The position numbers and the translations under genes were made by a program. This document shows positions 1 to 10,525 of a stretch of DNA of 64,000 nucleotides, one piece after another. Below the pieces are notes generated by a model. The model did not search any database, was not told the origin of the DNA, and was given only the letters and a program-made list of their open reading frames with translations. The number at the start of each line of letters is the position of its first letter. Within the stretch, counting starts at the first letter, position 1. Source of the stretch: Edaphochlamys debaryana. Lineage: Eukaryota; Chlorophyta; Chlorophyceae; Chlamydomonadales. Where the stretch lies: the NCBI GenBank assembly GCA_016858145.1, contig JAEHOE010000003.1, positions 930,001-994,000 on the forward strand, in the 5' to 3' direction.

Positions 1-133
1 GGTCCTGTGCCGCCTCTGTACGATCTGTACTACCCCGTACGGCCGTGCTTGTCATCCGGTCCAGTCCGGTCCGATGCTCTGGTCCCGTCCTGAACTGTCC
101 GATCTTGTCCGGTCCGGTCCGGCGCTGCCTCAG
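1..133 (+). other. Intron of the MBL-fold gene, GGTCC-rich
   Basis: Sequence upstream of the acceptor at 132-133. It carries irregular repeats of TCCGGTCC/GTCCGGT between about 56 and 123. No coding segment of the hydrolase was recognised here. Confidence 0.5.
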
Positions 134-2050
134 GCCGCGGCGCTGTGGTGTTCACGGCCTGCTCGCACGCGGGTGTGGTCAACGTGGTGGGTGGGGCGGG
201 GGGTGGGGGGGTAAGGGCGGGCATGGAGGGAGCGTGTCCAGAGAGCAGTCCGGTAGCTTGTGGATGGAGGGCGGGCATGGAGGGAGTGTGAAGGGCTGCT
301 CGCTTGAGCCAGGGAGTCGGAGGCGCGGTTAATAGCCGGCCAGCCTGGAGGAGTGTGTGGCCACCCAAGAGAGGAGATCGCTAGATCCCATACCCACGCG
401 CCGTGAGTCCTGTGCTTGGCCCCTGCCTCCTTCCATTCAGCCCGCCGGTTTACATGCCAGCTTGCATCCGGCCCCACCCCCACCAACTCGGGCCGTCGGG
501 CGGGTGCAGGCATGGAGGGTGCGTGCCCAGAGTGTTCTCCAGCCTCAGTGGGGACGCCGCTGTGAGCAGGCCGCGAGGTCCCAGGCCTACGGGGGGCGGG
601 CCGAGGGGGGCGGGGGTACGGAAGGGGGTGAAAGAGTGCCAGGGGCAAAGGTAGGCCAGGGCCCGAGGGAGGGCGGAGTCACGCCCGGGGGGCGGGTGGC
701 GAGTGTTGCCCTGCCGCAGGGGCCAGAAGAGCAGCGGGCACTCCACCGGGGCCGCCCGAGGGCGTTGAGAGCAGGCAGGCGTTACCCAGGGCTCCAGGGC
801 ACTACTGTGGCACAGGACACGACCTGAAGGGGCCCTGGTGGCCATGGCCAAGACCCCGCTTCCTTGATCTTTAGCCCCCGCCCTGCCCATACGACGCCTT
901 GAAGGGTGGCGAGGTGCGGCTGCTGGCTCCCTCGAGCCAGCCCGCGCCCATGCAGCCACCTCATCCCTCTCTTCCACTTCCCCACCCCCTGACCCCTGGC
1001 CCCAGGTGGAGAGCGTCGCGGAGGTGTCGCAGAGCCCCGTGGCAGCAGTCATGGGCGGTGAGGCGGGGGGGGGGGGGCTTATGGCCTAGGGGGGGGGGGT
1101 CCGTGGGGCCACCGGTCTTGAGCCTATTGCTTGCGCCGCCCCTTCGCCTGCACCCCCATGCCCCCCTTCGCCGCCTCCCACCTTTGCCCCAATCTCGCCT
1201 CCCTCAGCGTCCCCTCGTTGGCCCCCTTCCCCTTCCCCGGGCTTCCACCTGGCTTCTCGCGTCCCCTTCGGTGCCCTCTGCAGCGCCTCCGTTCACCTCC
1301 TACCTACGGCAGTCTCCCTCCTCTCCCTCTTACCTCCCTCCCCCTCCCTCCCCCCTCCCTCCCCTCCCCCCCAGGCTTCCACCTGGCCTCCCGGCCCATG
1401 GAGCAGCGAGTGCCCGAGACCGTGGCGGCGCTCCAGCGGCTGCTGCCGGGGGGCCTGGTGCTGGCGGGGCACTGCACGGGCTGGAGGGCCAAGGTGGGGC
1501 GGGGAGGAGGGAGGGAGGGAGGGAGGGGAAAGGGCGGGAGGGGGAGGAGGGAGGGAGGGGAAAGGGAGGGAGGGGAAAGGGGGGGAGGGGAGAACTTTGG
1601 GGTGAAGAGAGGGAGATAGTTGGCTCAGCAAGGGTGGTCCGTCCGACGTGTGCGGGTGAGGGGGGCCTTCCGAGCACCGCAGGGGAAGGACCTGCGCGAG
1701 GAAGGAACCGGCTCGGGCGGTGGGTGCTGCGGGGAGGGGCGGGGGCACAAGCGGGAGCACACACGGTGCGCCGTAATGTTTTGGCCGTATTTTGCGTAAT
1801 AGCAAGGATAGTAGGGCCATGGGCAGGCGCGTGGTGGCTTTGGAGAGCGGGTGTGACCCTTCTGCTCGTGGCCTCTGCCCCTGTCCCTTTCTTCCGCGCC
1901 CTCTGCCCATCTCCTCCTCCACCCCTGCCCCTCGGTCGTCCCCAGGCGGCCCTGGCGGGTGCGTTCGGCGACCGCTACCAGCCCTGCTTCGTGGGCGGAA
2001 CCTACGCCTTCCTGGCGCCCCCCCGGTTGCAGGACAAGGCCCCCGCCTGA
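134..2050 (+). CDS. MBL-fold metallo-hydrolase, 3' part of gene (5' end outside window)
   Basis: Four exons are visible: 134-186, 1006-1057, 1375-1493 and 1946-2050 (TGA). Phases join cleanly: ATG GGC G|GC TTC spells the GGFHL motif across one junction, and GWRAK|AALA across the next. The pieces read VVFTACSHAGVVNV, VESVAEVSQSPVAAVMG, GFHLASRPMEQRVP, LAGHCTGWRA and AFGDRYQPCFVGGTY. TxCSHAGVVN, GGFHL and HCTGW are hallmarks of the COG1237 metallo-beta-lactamase fold group related to RFA-P (dihydropterin) synthase; the histidines are expected metal ligands. The N-terminal HxHxDH half of the fold lies upstream of base 1. The substrate is unknown. The second intron shown is G-rich and the preceding 819-bp intron holds a SINE fragment. 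The donor at 187 is inferred from family continuity; 184 or 191 are possible alternatives. Confidence 0.82.
291..349 (-). repeat. Truncated copy of the SINE-like repeat family
   Basis: About 50 bp (AAGGGCTGCTCG...GGCGCGGTTAATAGCCGGCC, with gaps) match the left end of the repeats at 18035-19010 and 58277-58450. The fragment is flanked by an 8-bp direct repeat, GGAGTGTG, at 283-290 and 350-357. It lies in the first visible intron of the MBL-fold gene. Only the AAGGGCTG end is kept. That fits 5' truncation if the element reads on the minus strand. Confidence 0.55.
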
Positions 2051-3812
2051 GGAGAGGGGGGCCTGAGACGAGGGGGCCTGAGGGTAGGGGCCTGAGACGA
2101 AGGGGCCTGAGGGTAGGGGCCCAGGGCGCATGAGCTGCGTCTCCCCCGAGGCCCGGGTGGGTGGGGGCTGGAGGGCAAAGAAGCGGATGACTCGGGCCAG
2201 GCGCGTCAGCGACCTGCGCTGGGGCCTGGGGCCAAGCCCTCGGGGCAGGAACGAGGGGCGTAGACGCGTAGCTGCTGCGGGCACGGCGAAGCGGGGGCGG
2301 TTGAGTGGATGGGCCGAAGGGTGGGGGCACTCGAGGGCCATGGCCAGGGCTGGGCGCGAGGACGGAGTGGCACTGTGGCAGGAAGGCGCTTGAGTGGTGA
2401 GGGGGCGGGGGGGGGTCGGGGAGGCGCCATGGTGGAAGCGTTGTGCCCCGAGGGAGGCCTGCAGCTTTACAGGATTACAGCAACTGTGCGACGTGAGGTC
2501 ACAGTCTGGTCCATGCCTCCCTGGCCCGGACTGCGTGTTGTCGGGTGGGTTAGGGCCTTGGGGGTTTGGGGTTGGGTTGGGTTGGGTCGGGTCGGGTTGG
2601 GTTGGGTTGCTGGGCTGGGCTGGGCTGGGCTGGGTTGTCCCCGGCACCCTGTTACCCTGTCTGTCTGTACATCTGTCTGTCTGGCTGTCCTGTGCTGCAG
2701 TGCAGTGCTCTCACGCCTTTTGCCAAGGCGGGGCTCTCAGGTGGGACCCCGGCGTGGGGAAGCGCCTGGCGTGACATGGGTGAAGCCTTGCGAAGTAAAA
2801 GAAGGCGGCGGAGGAGGCGGGCGGAACGTTGTTTGCTGGCAAGTGGACCGTGCCCGCAGACTCCAGGCCGCTTGAAGGTGGTCTGATCTGTAGCCATAGG
2901 TGTGATCAGGTAGCGCATAGGAGGTGTCCTTGGGGGTACAAATGAGGAGGACAGGGCTTGTGTGTATCGGGGGGCGGGGGCTGAAGCGTTGAGGAGTACG
3001 AGGAGGAGGAGGAGGTGGAAGGTTGCTTGCTGGAAGGCAGTATGGCCAGGGCTGAGGGAATGCCTAAACGGGCTTTGGATCGGCATCCTAGGAGGCTTTT
3101 GAGAAGGTGGCAACTACGTTGTTACACAAAGCAAAGAAGGGGGTCAAGGCCAGGCGCGTCACACGGTCAGAGACCTACGTAGAGGCCTGGGACAAGCCAT
3201 CGGGAAGCGTGGGCCGTGGTTTCTGGCGCCATGGCGAGGCGGAAAGGGGCGCGGTTGAGTGGACGGGCCGAGTGTAGCGAAATTATTGGCTGGGTAACCT
3301 GAGGGTGCTGTACTCGCAGGGGCCACGCAGCGGCGGGTGGTCTTAGGGGTGGTCGAGGGCAGCCGATGGATGGCCGGATTCGTGGCGATGGTCCGCGGGT
3401 CGGCTCGCGACCACACCGAGTGCCATAAGGCCGGAACCCACATGCTCTTTGGGATAGAATGTGATGAAAGAAAGCAGATGCAGTGCGCACTGGCCGTTCG
3501 GGGTGCTCTCTCGCGCGCAGCGCAATGCGCTGTACGCCGACGACCGCGGAAATTTAGCGCCGACGCCGCTGCAGGGTCGCTCATAGCCCCGACTCACTGC
3601 ACAGTCTTGCTTCGGCCGAATAGGCCTTTAAAGCTTCAAGAGGATCGTCCGGGGTGCTCGGTGCCACAGCTGTGGCCTGGGCTGAGACTCAGACCCGTCG
3701 AACCTGCCCAGGGTAATACCTGCGAAGGGAAGGCGATCCTCATAGCCCACTTAGCTCAGAAGGGAGGGAACTCGAGAACTGTTTCGGCACCCCTTGCGGC
3801 ACTACAAGCAAA
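2051..3812. other. Intergenic / UTR region
   Basis: Holds the 3' UTR of the MBL gene and the 5' region of the symporter gene. A pentanucleotide tract based on GGGTT/GGGCT lies at about 2567-2634. Open frames here show no protein family signal. No convincing TGTAA polyadenylation signal was seen. Confidence 0.5.
2567..2634 (+). repeat. GGGTT/GGGCT pentanucleotide microsatellite
   Basis: Repeated GGGTT and GGGTC units followed by GGGCT units, in the 3' flank of the MBL-fold gene. Simple-sequence DNA; the unit does not match the algal TTTTAGGG telomere repeat. Confidence 0.7.
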
Positions 3813-6800
3813 ATGGCTAACGAAGCGGTCAGCTACGCGGTGCTCGGCACCTACCTGCTTGTGGTCCTCGGCGCTGGTATTCTCGCGGCGCTGGCTAACC
3901 TGCGCCGCGTCCAGCATGGAGGCGATGAGGTGCGTGTCTGCGCTGGCCGGCTAGTGTTTGCCTGAAGGAGGCACCTTCTTGTCACTAGGAATGGCAGGGC
4001 CACTTCCTAGAGACCGGAGGCACTAGGCGGGGCTTGGGGCGGTAACGCTCTGTGTCGGAGGCTGGGGCGGCTGCTGCGCGTCCGACTTCGGCGACTGGCC
4101 ACGGCCTGTCGTCTGGGACTGCTCTGAGGGTGTGCATGCCAACGATACGAGGCCAAGACTAACGGGATGATAACCTCGTGGGCTTGGGTTGGCCAGCGTT
4201 TGACCTCGCCGCAATTCTCGCTTGCATCCCCAATCTTCAGGTTCGCGAGCACTACCTCGCTGGAAAAGGATTAGGGACATTTGTATGGTTCTGGACCATG
4301 ATGGCGACGCTGTTCTCGGGCTACTCTGTTTCCGGGTGAGGGCCGACAGACCGCAGGCGCGCCAGCGCAGCACAGCACCACCTCCCCCGCCCGCTCACCA
4401 CGTCCTGCCTATTTCTCTTCATCCCGTAAACACCGCTCCCTTCCTTCTCTTTACCATGATGCAGTATTGTGAACGAGGCCTACAACACCGGCTGGTCGGC
4501 CACCCGCTGGATTCCCGCCGGCGTGGGGCTGTACATTGCCTTCGCCATCATGGCCCCGCGCCTGCACTCGCTGTCCAAGCGCCGCGGCTACTTCACGCTC
4601 TCCCAGGTCATCCACGACCGCTACATGCGCCCGGGCGACAAGTGGAGCAACTACGTGAGGGCGGCCTCAGTCGCAGTGGCTGTTGTTTGCCAAACGGGAC
4701 CCCGGGCCGTCGAGCCCTCCCCTCCCTCTTGACCAGCGCTGGCGCCTCCCTCTCTGCTCAGCCCCCCTGACCTCCCCTGACCTCCCCCCCCCACACACCC
4801 TCGCTGCAGGTCGGGCACACGCTCGCGCTGCTGTCGTTCTGGTGCCTGCAGGTGCCCGTCTTCACCTACCTGATCACGCAGTTCCAGTCCCTGGGCCGCG
4901 AGGTCTCGACCTTCACCGCCGGCAGCATCACCGCCACCACCGCCATTTGCGTGGCGGCCGCTGTGCTGCTCATCTGTGACCTGCTGGGAGGCATGCGTGC
5001 GGTTGCCTGGACCGGTGAGAGCGCCTAGCGGGCCGTGCAGCCAAGGGCTGGGCAGCGGTCATGGGGCCGTGCACAGCGGGCAGGAGGAGGTTGTGTGCCG
5101 CAGCTGGGGCTGCCGGGCCGGGTGGGAGGGGCGGACTCGAGGCGAGCGTGGTAACGTGTAGGGCCCGGCTTGTTGTCTCACTGAGTATGCCTTCGTCCCC
5201 CGACCCCCCATGCCGCCCCTGCAGATGTGATCCAGGGTATCGTGCTCTTTTTTGGATCCATCATCTTCCTGATCATTCAGGGCACCGAGCTGGGCGGCCT
5301 GCAGGCCGCGCACAAGGTGTGGTCCAACCCCGCCAATGACAAGGCGATCCCCCGCTACGTCACCATGCAGACCGTGCCCAACGAGGTGAGGCCCGAGGCG
5401 TGGGATTCGGCATGGGGCTGGGACGGATGGGGCTGGGACGGATGGGGTTGGTGGTGGTGGAGGGAGCCGACCCTGGCTAGGGGGTTGGTGACTGTGCAGG
5501 GCCGCGGAGCCCCACCAGGTAGTGGCTTGACTGCACCTGCCGCTGCGCCCTGGTCACAAGGGTGTGGGGTGCTGGTGGCTAGCTCGCTTCCGTTGCTGAG
5601 TGTATGCGTTTCCCAAATGCCCCTTGCCCACCGCAGCAAGGCATTGTGTCGTACTTTGACTTTGTGGCCAAGACCACGGTCGCCGCCACCATGTTCCCCC
5701 ACCTGACGGCCCGCCTCTTTGCCGCGCGCAAAGCTGACGTCATCCGCCGCGGCATGGCCACCATGGTCTTTACCTTCTTCGTCGTACAGGTCGGTGCGCG
5801 GCGTTGAAGGGACCGCAGCGGCAGTCGCGATGCTACTCGGTTGATAGCTGCTGCACAGAGGCTTCACAGCCACAGAGAGATAGAGTATATATAGATGGAG
5901 GCTTCAGAGCATCAACACCGGCCGGCCTCGCCCCCAGCGCCTCGCTCTGGCTGACGCGCCTCCCTCCCCAAACCGTACGGCCCGATCCATTGCCGTACAG
6001 CTGTCCTCTATGATCACCGGCTGGACGGCCTCCGCCGCCATCCCCAAGCTGCCCCCGGGCAAGTCGGCCTTCGGCGCCATGCTCCTGCTCGTGGCCAACG
6101 AGGGCGGCGGCCAGGCCTTTGCCTCCGCCCTGCTCCTCGCCTCGGCTGTGTGCGCCATGATGTCGACCGCCGACTCTGCGCTCCTGGCCTGCTCGAGCAT
6201 GTGGGTGCGCGACATCTACACCAAGTACGTCCGCCCCCACGCCAGCCCGAGGGAGCAGCTCATCTTTGGCAAGATCATTGCCTTCGTCGCCCTCGCCATT
6301 GGCGTGTTCCTGGGCAACTACTCGCTGGTGCAGGGCAAGCCCGACCTGTCGGGCCTGTTTGCACTCCAGAACACGACCCCCATCCACGTGGTGCCCGCGG
6401 TGAGGCCCCCGTGCTGCTGGATTCTGGATTGGATGGGGTTGCATGGAGGCGATGGCGCCCGTGGAGGGGTGCCCGCGTGGAGACGAGGCCGCAGTCTCGG
6501 GGTTGACCCCCTGGCGGGGTGTCGGCAAGAAGGGTTGGTTCTTGGTTGTCGGCCTTGTGAAAGCCAGCACGAAGCGAAAGAGCCGGCCGCTTCACCACCG
6601 CTGTGCCGTGCGTATCCTCCGGACGCCCTTCAACAGCCACACAAACAGTTTGGGAACCCTCCGTGACGCGTCCACCGCAGATCTGGCTGGGCCTCCACTG
6701 GCGCGGCCTGCGCGGCGAGGCTGTGTTGGTCGGCATGGTCTGCGGCCTGGGCGTGACTCTGGGCATCATGTTCTCGGACAAGAACGTGCTGCTGAAGAAG

Positions 6801-7682
6801 GGCAGCGACCTGACCGCCATGGGCATCTCGTCGGCCTGGTTCGGTGAGTCGGCTTGCCTTCATGTACCGGTAGTTCGCTTGCCCCCTCGTCGGAGCCCGT
6901 TGTCTCCGCATGCCGACCCATGCCCTCCTGGCTGCCGTCTGCACGCGCTCACCCGTCGCGCCCCTCGACCCCTCTTTACCGGCACCACTCGCCCTGCCCT
7001 ACCCTGACCCTTCTTTCCCTCCCTCCCTGCCGCAGGCTTCGTGGTCAACTTCGGCCTCACCGTCATCATCGGCCTGGCCCTGCAGTACTACTACCCCCCG
7101 CTGCCCGAGCCGCTGCCCCTCATCGAGGACGACCTCGACAACGAGTCGGAGACCAGCTCGGCCGACACCCCCTCCCCCACCACCGAGGCCGAGGCCGCCG
7201 TGGCTAAGGGCATCGAGGCCCCGCCGCCGCCGCCCATCCCCGACGATGTGCCCGTGGTCGGCCCCGCCGCCGTCTCCCACTTCGTCCAGCGCCCGCTCGA
7301 TATCGGCACCCACCACGACCGCACGCTCAACCCCTACATGTGGTTCTTCATGTTCCTGGTCCTGCTCTTCACTGTGCCCTTCTACCGCGTGCCCATGTCG
7401 TGGGACGGCTACGTGGGCGCCATCGGCGCCTGGCCCTTCACCTCGCTGCTGCTGTCGGGCGTGCTGGCCTTCCTGGGCTCCTTCACCTACATCTACCTGT
7501 GGGAGGACTACAAGCCCGTCCGCGAGGCAGACCAGATGCCGCACGACCTGCCGCCGGCCCCGATTGTGGCCGTGGGTGCGCCCGAGATGCTGCCCCCGGC
7601 GGAGGGCGCCCAGGCTTGGACCCAGGCGCAGGCCCAGGATCAGCCCGCGGAGGGGCAGCCGGCGGTCGCCATTCAGGCCTAA
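3813..7682 (+). CDS. Sodium:solute symporter family protein (SLC5-like)
   Basis: Nine exons: 3813-3929, 4241-4335, 4465-4654, 4810-5014, 5225-5385, 5637-5789, 6001-6399, 6681-6843 and 7036-7682, all phase-consistent, giving 709 residues. The ATG at 3813 opens directly on a membrane segment (YAVLGTYLLVVLGAGILAAL). HYLAGKGLGTFVWF, NTGWSATRW, DLLGGMRAVAWTDVIQGIVLF and an alanine-rich segment with MMSTADSALLA follow the order seen in SSS transporters; the last resembles the TM8 region near the Na2 site. It probably couples Na+ entry to solute uptake at the plasma membrane; the solute cannot be read from sequence. After the core there is an acidic/proline-rich linker (about 517-574), two further membrane segments (about 591-606 and 619-642), and an Ala/Gln/Pro tail. 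I considered DUR3 urea transporters but saw no specific signature. Confidence 0.9.
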
Positions 7683-10525
7683 GCTCGCACGGGCGGTGGA
7701 GTGAGGCCGGCGGGTTCGCGATAGCGGGCGAGACCGTGGTGGGGCCAGAGGCGGGGCGGCGGATGGCGGGCCGAGGGTGCGGGGGCGGTGGTGAGGGCGG
7801 GGTCGAGCGAGGGCTGAGGTGCACGGTTCGCGGCGTGGTGTCCCAGAGGATTGGAAGGGTTTGCCTGGGGGTGAGTGCGGCGGCGGCGAGGCGGCGGCGT
7901 GGCTCTGCAGAATAGTTTTTTCGCGGTGGGCCCCGGTTGCCGGATTCGCAATCGCTGACATTGCTCCCCTAGGCATGCATCTCAGGAGAACCTTGCTCGA
8001 ATGCTCGTTAAGCACGTATAACCCTCGATAAACGCCCAGTGGCGCTGCGATTGTGTCCCGCTGTGTGCGTACGTGTGCTGTGTGTCTATGTGTGTGCTAT
8101 AAAACTGCCAGTACATTGTGGTTGTGATCAAACGTGACTCACGACTGTTCGGCTTGCACGTGTGCAAGTGCGGCTTCCGTGATTCAAATGCGTGTGTGTT
8201 CTACTAGCTTCACTGGCCTCATAACTCTCTGCCACCAGCACGAGGCTATCGCTGCGTGCAGGCTGGTCCCTTTCTGCGTCAAGAGTGCTTTGTTCGTGTG
8301 TGCGGCTATGCTGCTTCTGTTGAATTCCACTAGTCGATGTCCTGCTGTCGAGTCGTCAGGGCTTGCCTCCCGGTCGTTGACAGCACCTATGAAGTTGTTA
8401 GGTGGCGCCAAACCCTATCGACTAGTTCAGTCGTGCTGTCTGTCGCCTGATGAAGCCTGGTGGTTGTCCTAACCGGAGGCTGCCAAGGCCAACGGCCTCC
8501 CCGAAGCGGGTCACGGTGTGGGATTTACGTCGTACGCACGATGTAAATCCATGTGGTGCTGACTCTTGCCTCGGGCTACGGACGGGTCACGGATCCATGC
8601 GGCAGGAGGAATTTGGGGTTGGGGACCGGCCGAGGGCTTGCGCAACTGTGCCGCTACAGCTCGAACGGCTCTATCTGGTGCCGGTAACACTGAGCAACGG
8701 AGTCACAATGCCCTCACGCCCAGGGCATGCAATCCCAACAGAGAACAGGGCCACAAGCCAACTACCGGTTGCAGACGGCACTGGGTGGCCACCCGCCTGC
8801 CCTTGCCCCAATCCTCCCGCGCTTTTTCCTTTTCCTTCTCGTATCCGCGCCCCGCTTGTCCTTGGATCTCGTGTCGTATCCGTTGTTGGTGCGGTAGTTG
8901 CAACACTTGCGAGCCCGCGTGCCGTGGTGCGGGCTGGTGGTGGAGAGGGTTGAGGGCTGCACGGAGCCACACTCGAACATTGGCCCCCTTGGGGGGGACC
9001 ACGGGGCTCAGCCCTTTTCCTGCCTTCGGGCAGCCACGTCGTTGGGTTCCTTGCCCCAGGCTCCCCCCTGTGACGCCTGTGAGTACAGTGCCCCGCTTTC
9101 ACCTGGACCCTTAGTCAGATATCAGGCCTGTCCTGACCAGCTCAAGCGGACGCCAGGTAGGCTCAGGCAACTGAGGCAAGCAGTCTCATTATCTTGCATG
9201 CCAGCCACGCGCGGCTTCCCCTCGACGTGCCCTTCTCCTGCCTCCTGCTCCCTTGCCCCCGACAGCGACAGCGACCAGCTCCTTCCGCCTTATGACGTGC
9301 ATAGTACTAATGAAAGCACCCTGCGTGCGCACACGAGCCTCCCCAGCGCAGATACCGTTCGGTAGCGAGGCTCGCCAACCTGCGCCCACATTCCCGCAGC
9401 ACACATACCGGCACGGTAAACTTGCTTGCGACTTGCTGCCTAATCTCATGTATCTCTGTCTGCCCTACACCTTGAAGACCAGTCGACACATTCGCCTGCT
9501 CCATTTGCCGATCAAAATGAGGAGCACGCCGGCAGCCGTACGCCAATGATCACGAACCGTAAGTGGTAACCAGTAAGCACGCAATATCGCCCATGCCTTC
9601 TGCTCTGCCGCCCTGCGTCGCCCAGCCCCAGCTATCCTACCCTCGTCTCATGAAGTTCGGGATGAGCCCTGCCCTGCCCTGCTCATTCCCTGGCCCTGAA
9701 GTGGGCGTGCAGTAGCCCCCCAGCCCCGCCACAACCGCCTTACCAAGGCCCCCATTGGATACATTCACGCGCTTTTCCCCGTGCTCTTTTATCCGAGGGC
9801 AGCAGACCTTGAGGCCCGTGCCCTGGCCAACCCTGACCAGCACACCCAGAGGTTACGCACACGCTGGCCTCCGCGCGCCGGCCGCCCATCTTCCTTCCCC
9901 CTTCCGCCCTTGGGCGCGGTGGCTCACACCTGGCCCGGAATGGCTTGCGCAGACCGGCGGGCACCACCACCCCTCCTGGGGTGGCCACTGCTTGGGCCAC
10001 AATAGCCCGGCGCCCCCGCGCCGCCCGGCCCACGCCATCACGCCCGCCACTCCGTCAGAGCGTCAGTGCAGCCGTGTCTCCCGGGGCCTCCGCCCCACAG
10101 CCTCGCCCGGCGCCCCTCCGCGGACTGATGGCCGCCGCTCCGCCACGACCCCGCCAGCGGTGCCCCCCGGGGCTCCCTCAAGGGGCGCCGCCCCCCGCCC
10201 CGCGTGCCGGCTCCAGGGCTCCCGGCCGGAAGCAACGCCCCCCCCCCTCAGCGCCGGCCGCCAGTGCCGGTCGCCGTGTGGCTACTCCCTCCTCCCCCAC
10301 CGGCTCCTCGTGGCCGCGCAGGGGAAGCTCCGCGCTCCGGCTCCGGCTCCGGCTCCAGTTCCGGATCCGTGTGAGGGGCGCCGCGCCGCGCCTCCCCGGC
10401 TGTGCCTCCGCAGCGCCTCCATCCCCTTACGTCGCCGCTCCCGGGTCCTCGCTGCCGTGCGCGCGATAGGAGCAACGGCAACTCGGTCCCGCTGGAGAAG
10501 GGCAGACCCCTCCGGCTCCGCCCCC
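7683..10525. other. Convergent 3' UTR / intergenic region
   Basis: Lies between the symporter (+) and the uridine kinase fusion (-), both ending here. It contains a 10-bp inverted repeat ACTAGTCGAT/ATCGACTAGT (8329-8338, 8417-8426) and a hairpin with an embedded TGTAA (8521-8550). Frames at about 9755-10612 are proline-rich composition shadows. No gene is supported. Confidence 0.5.
8521..8550 (+). terminator. Hairpin with TGTAA, candidate polyadenylation signal of the symporter gene
   Basis: GGATTTACGTCGT and ACGATGTAAATCC form a 13-bp stem with one mismatch around the loop ACGC. The right arm carries TGTAA at 8542-8546, the canonical polyadenylation signal of Chlamydomonas-type algae, about 860 nt after the stop codon. 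Assignment to this transcript is inference. Confidence 0.35.

Noticed and set aside
2567..2634. Possible interstitial telomere repeat (GGGTT)
   Set aside because: The unit is a pentamer and does not match the algal TTTTAGGG or TTTAGGG telomere unit.
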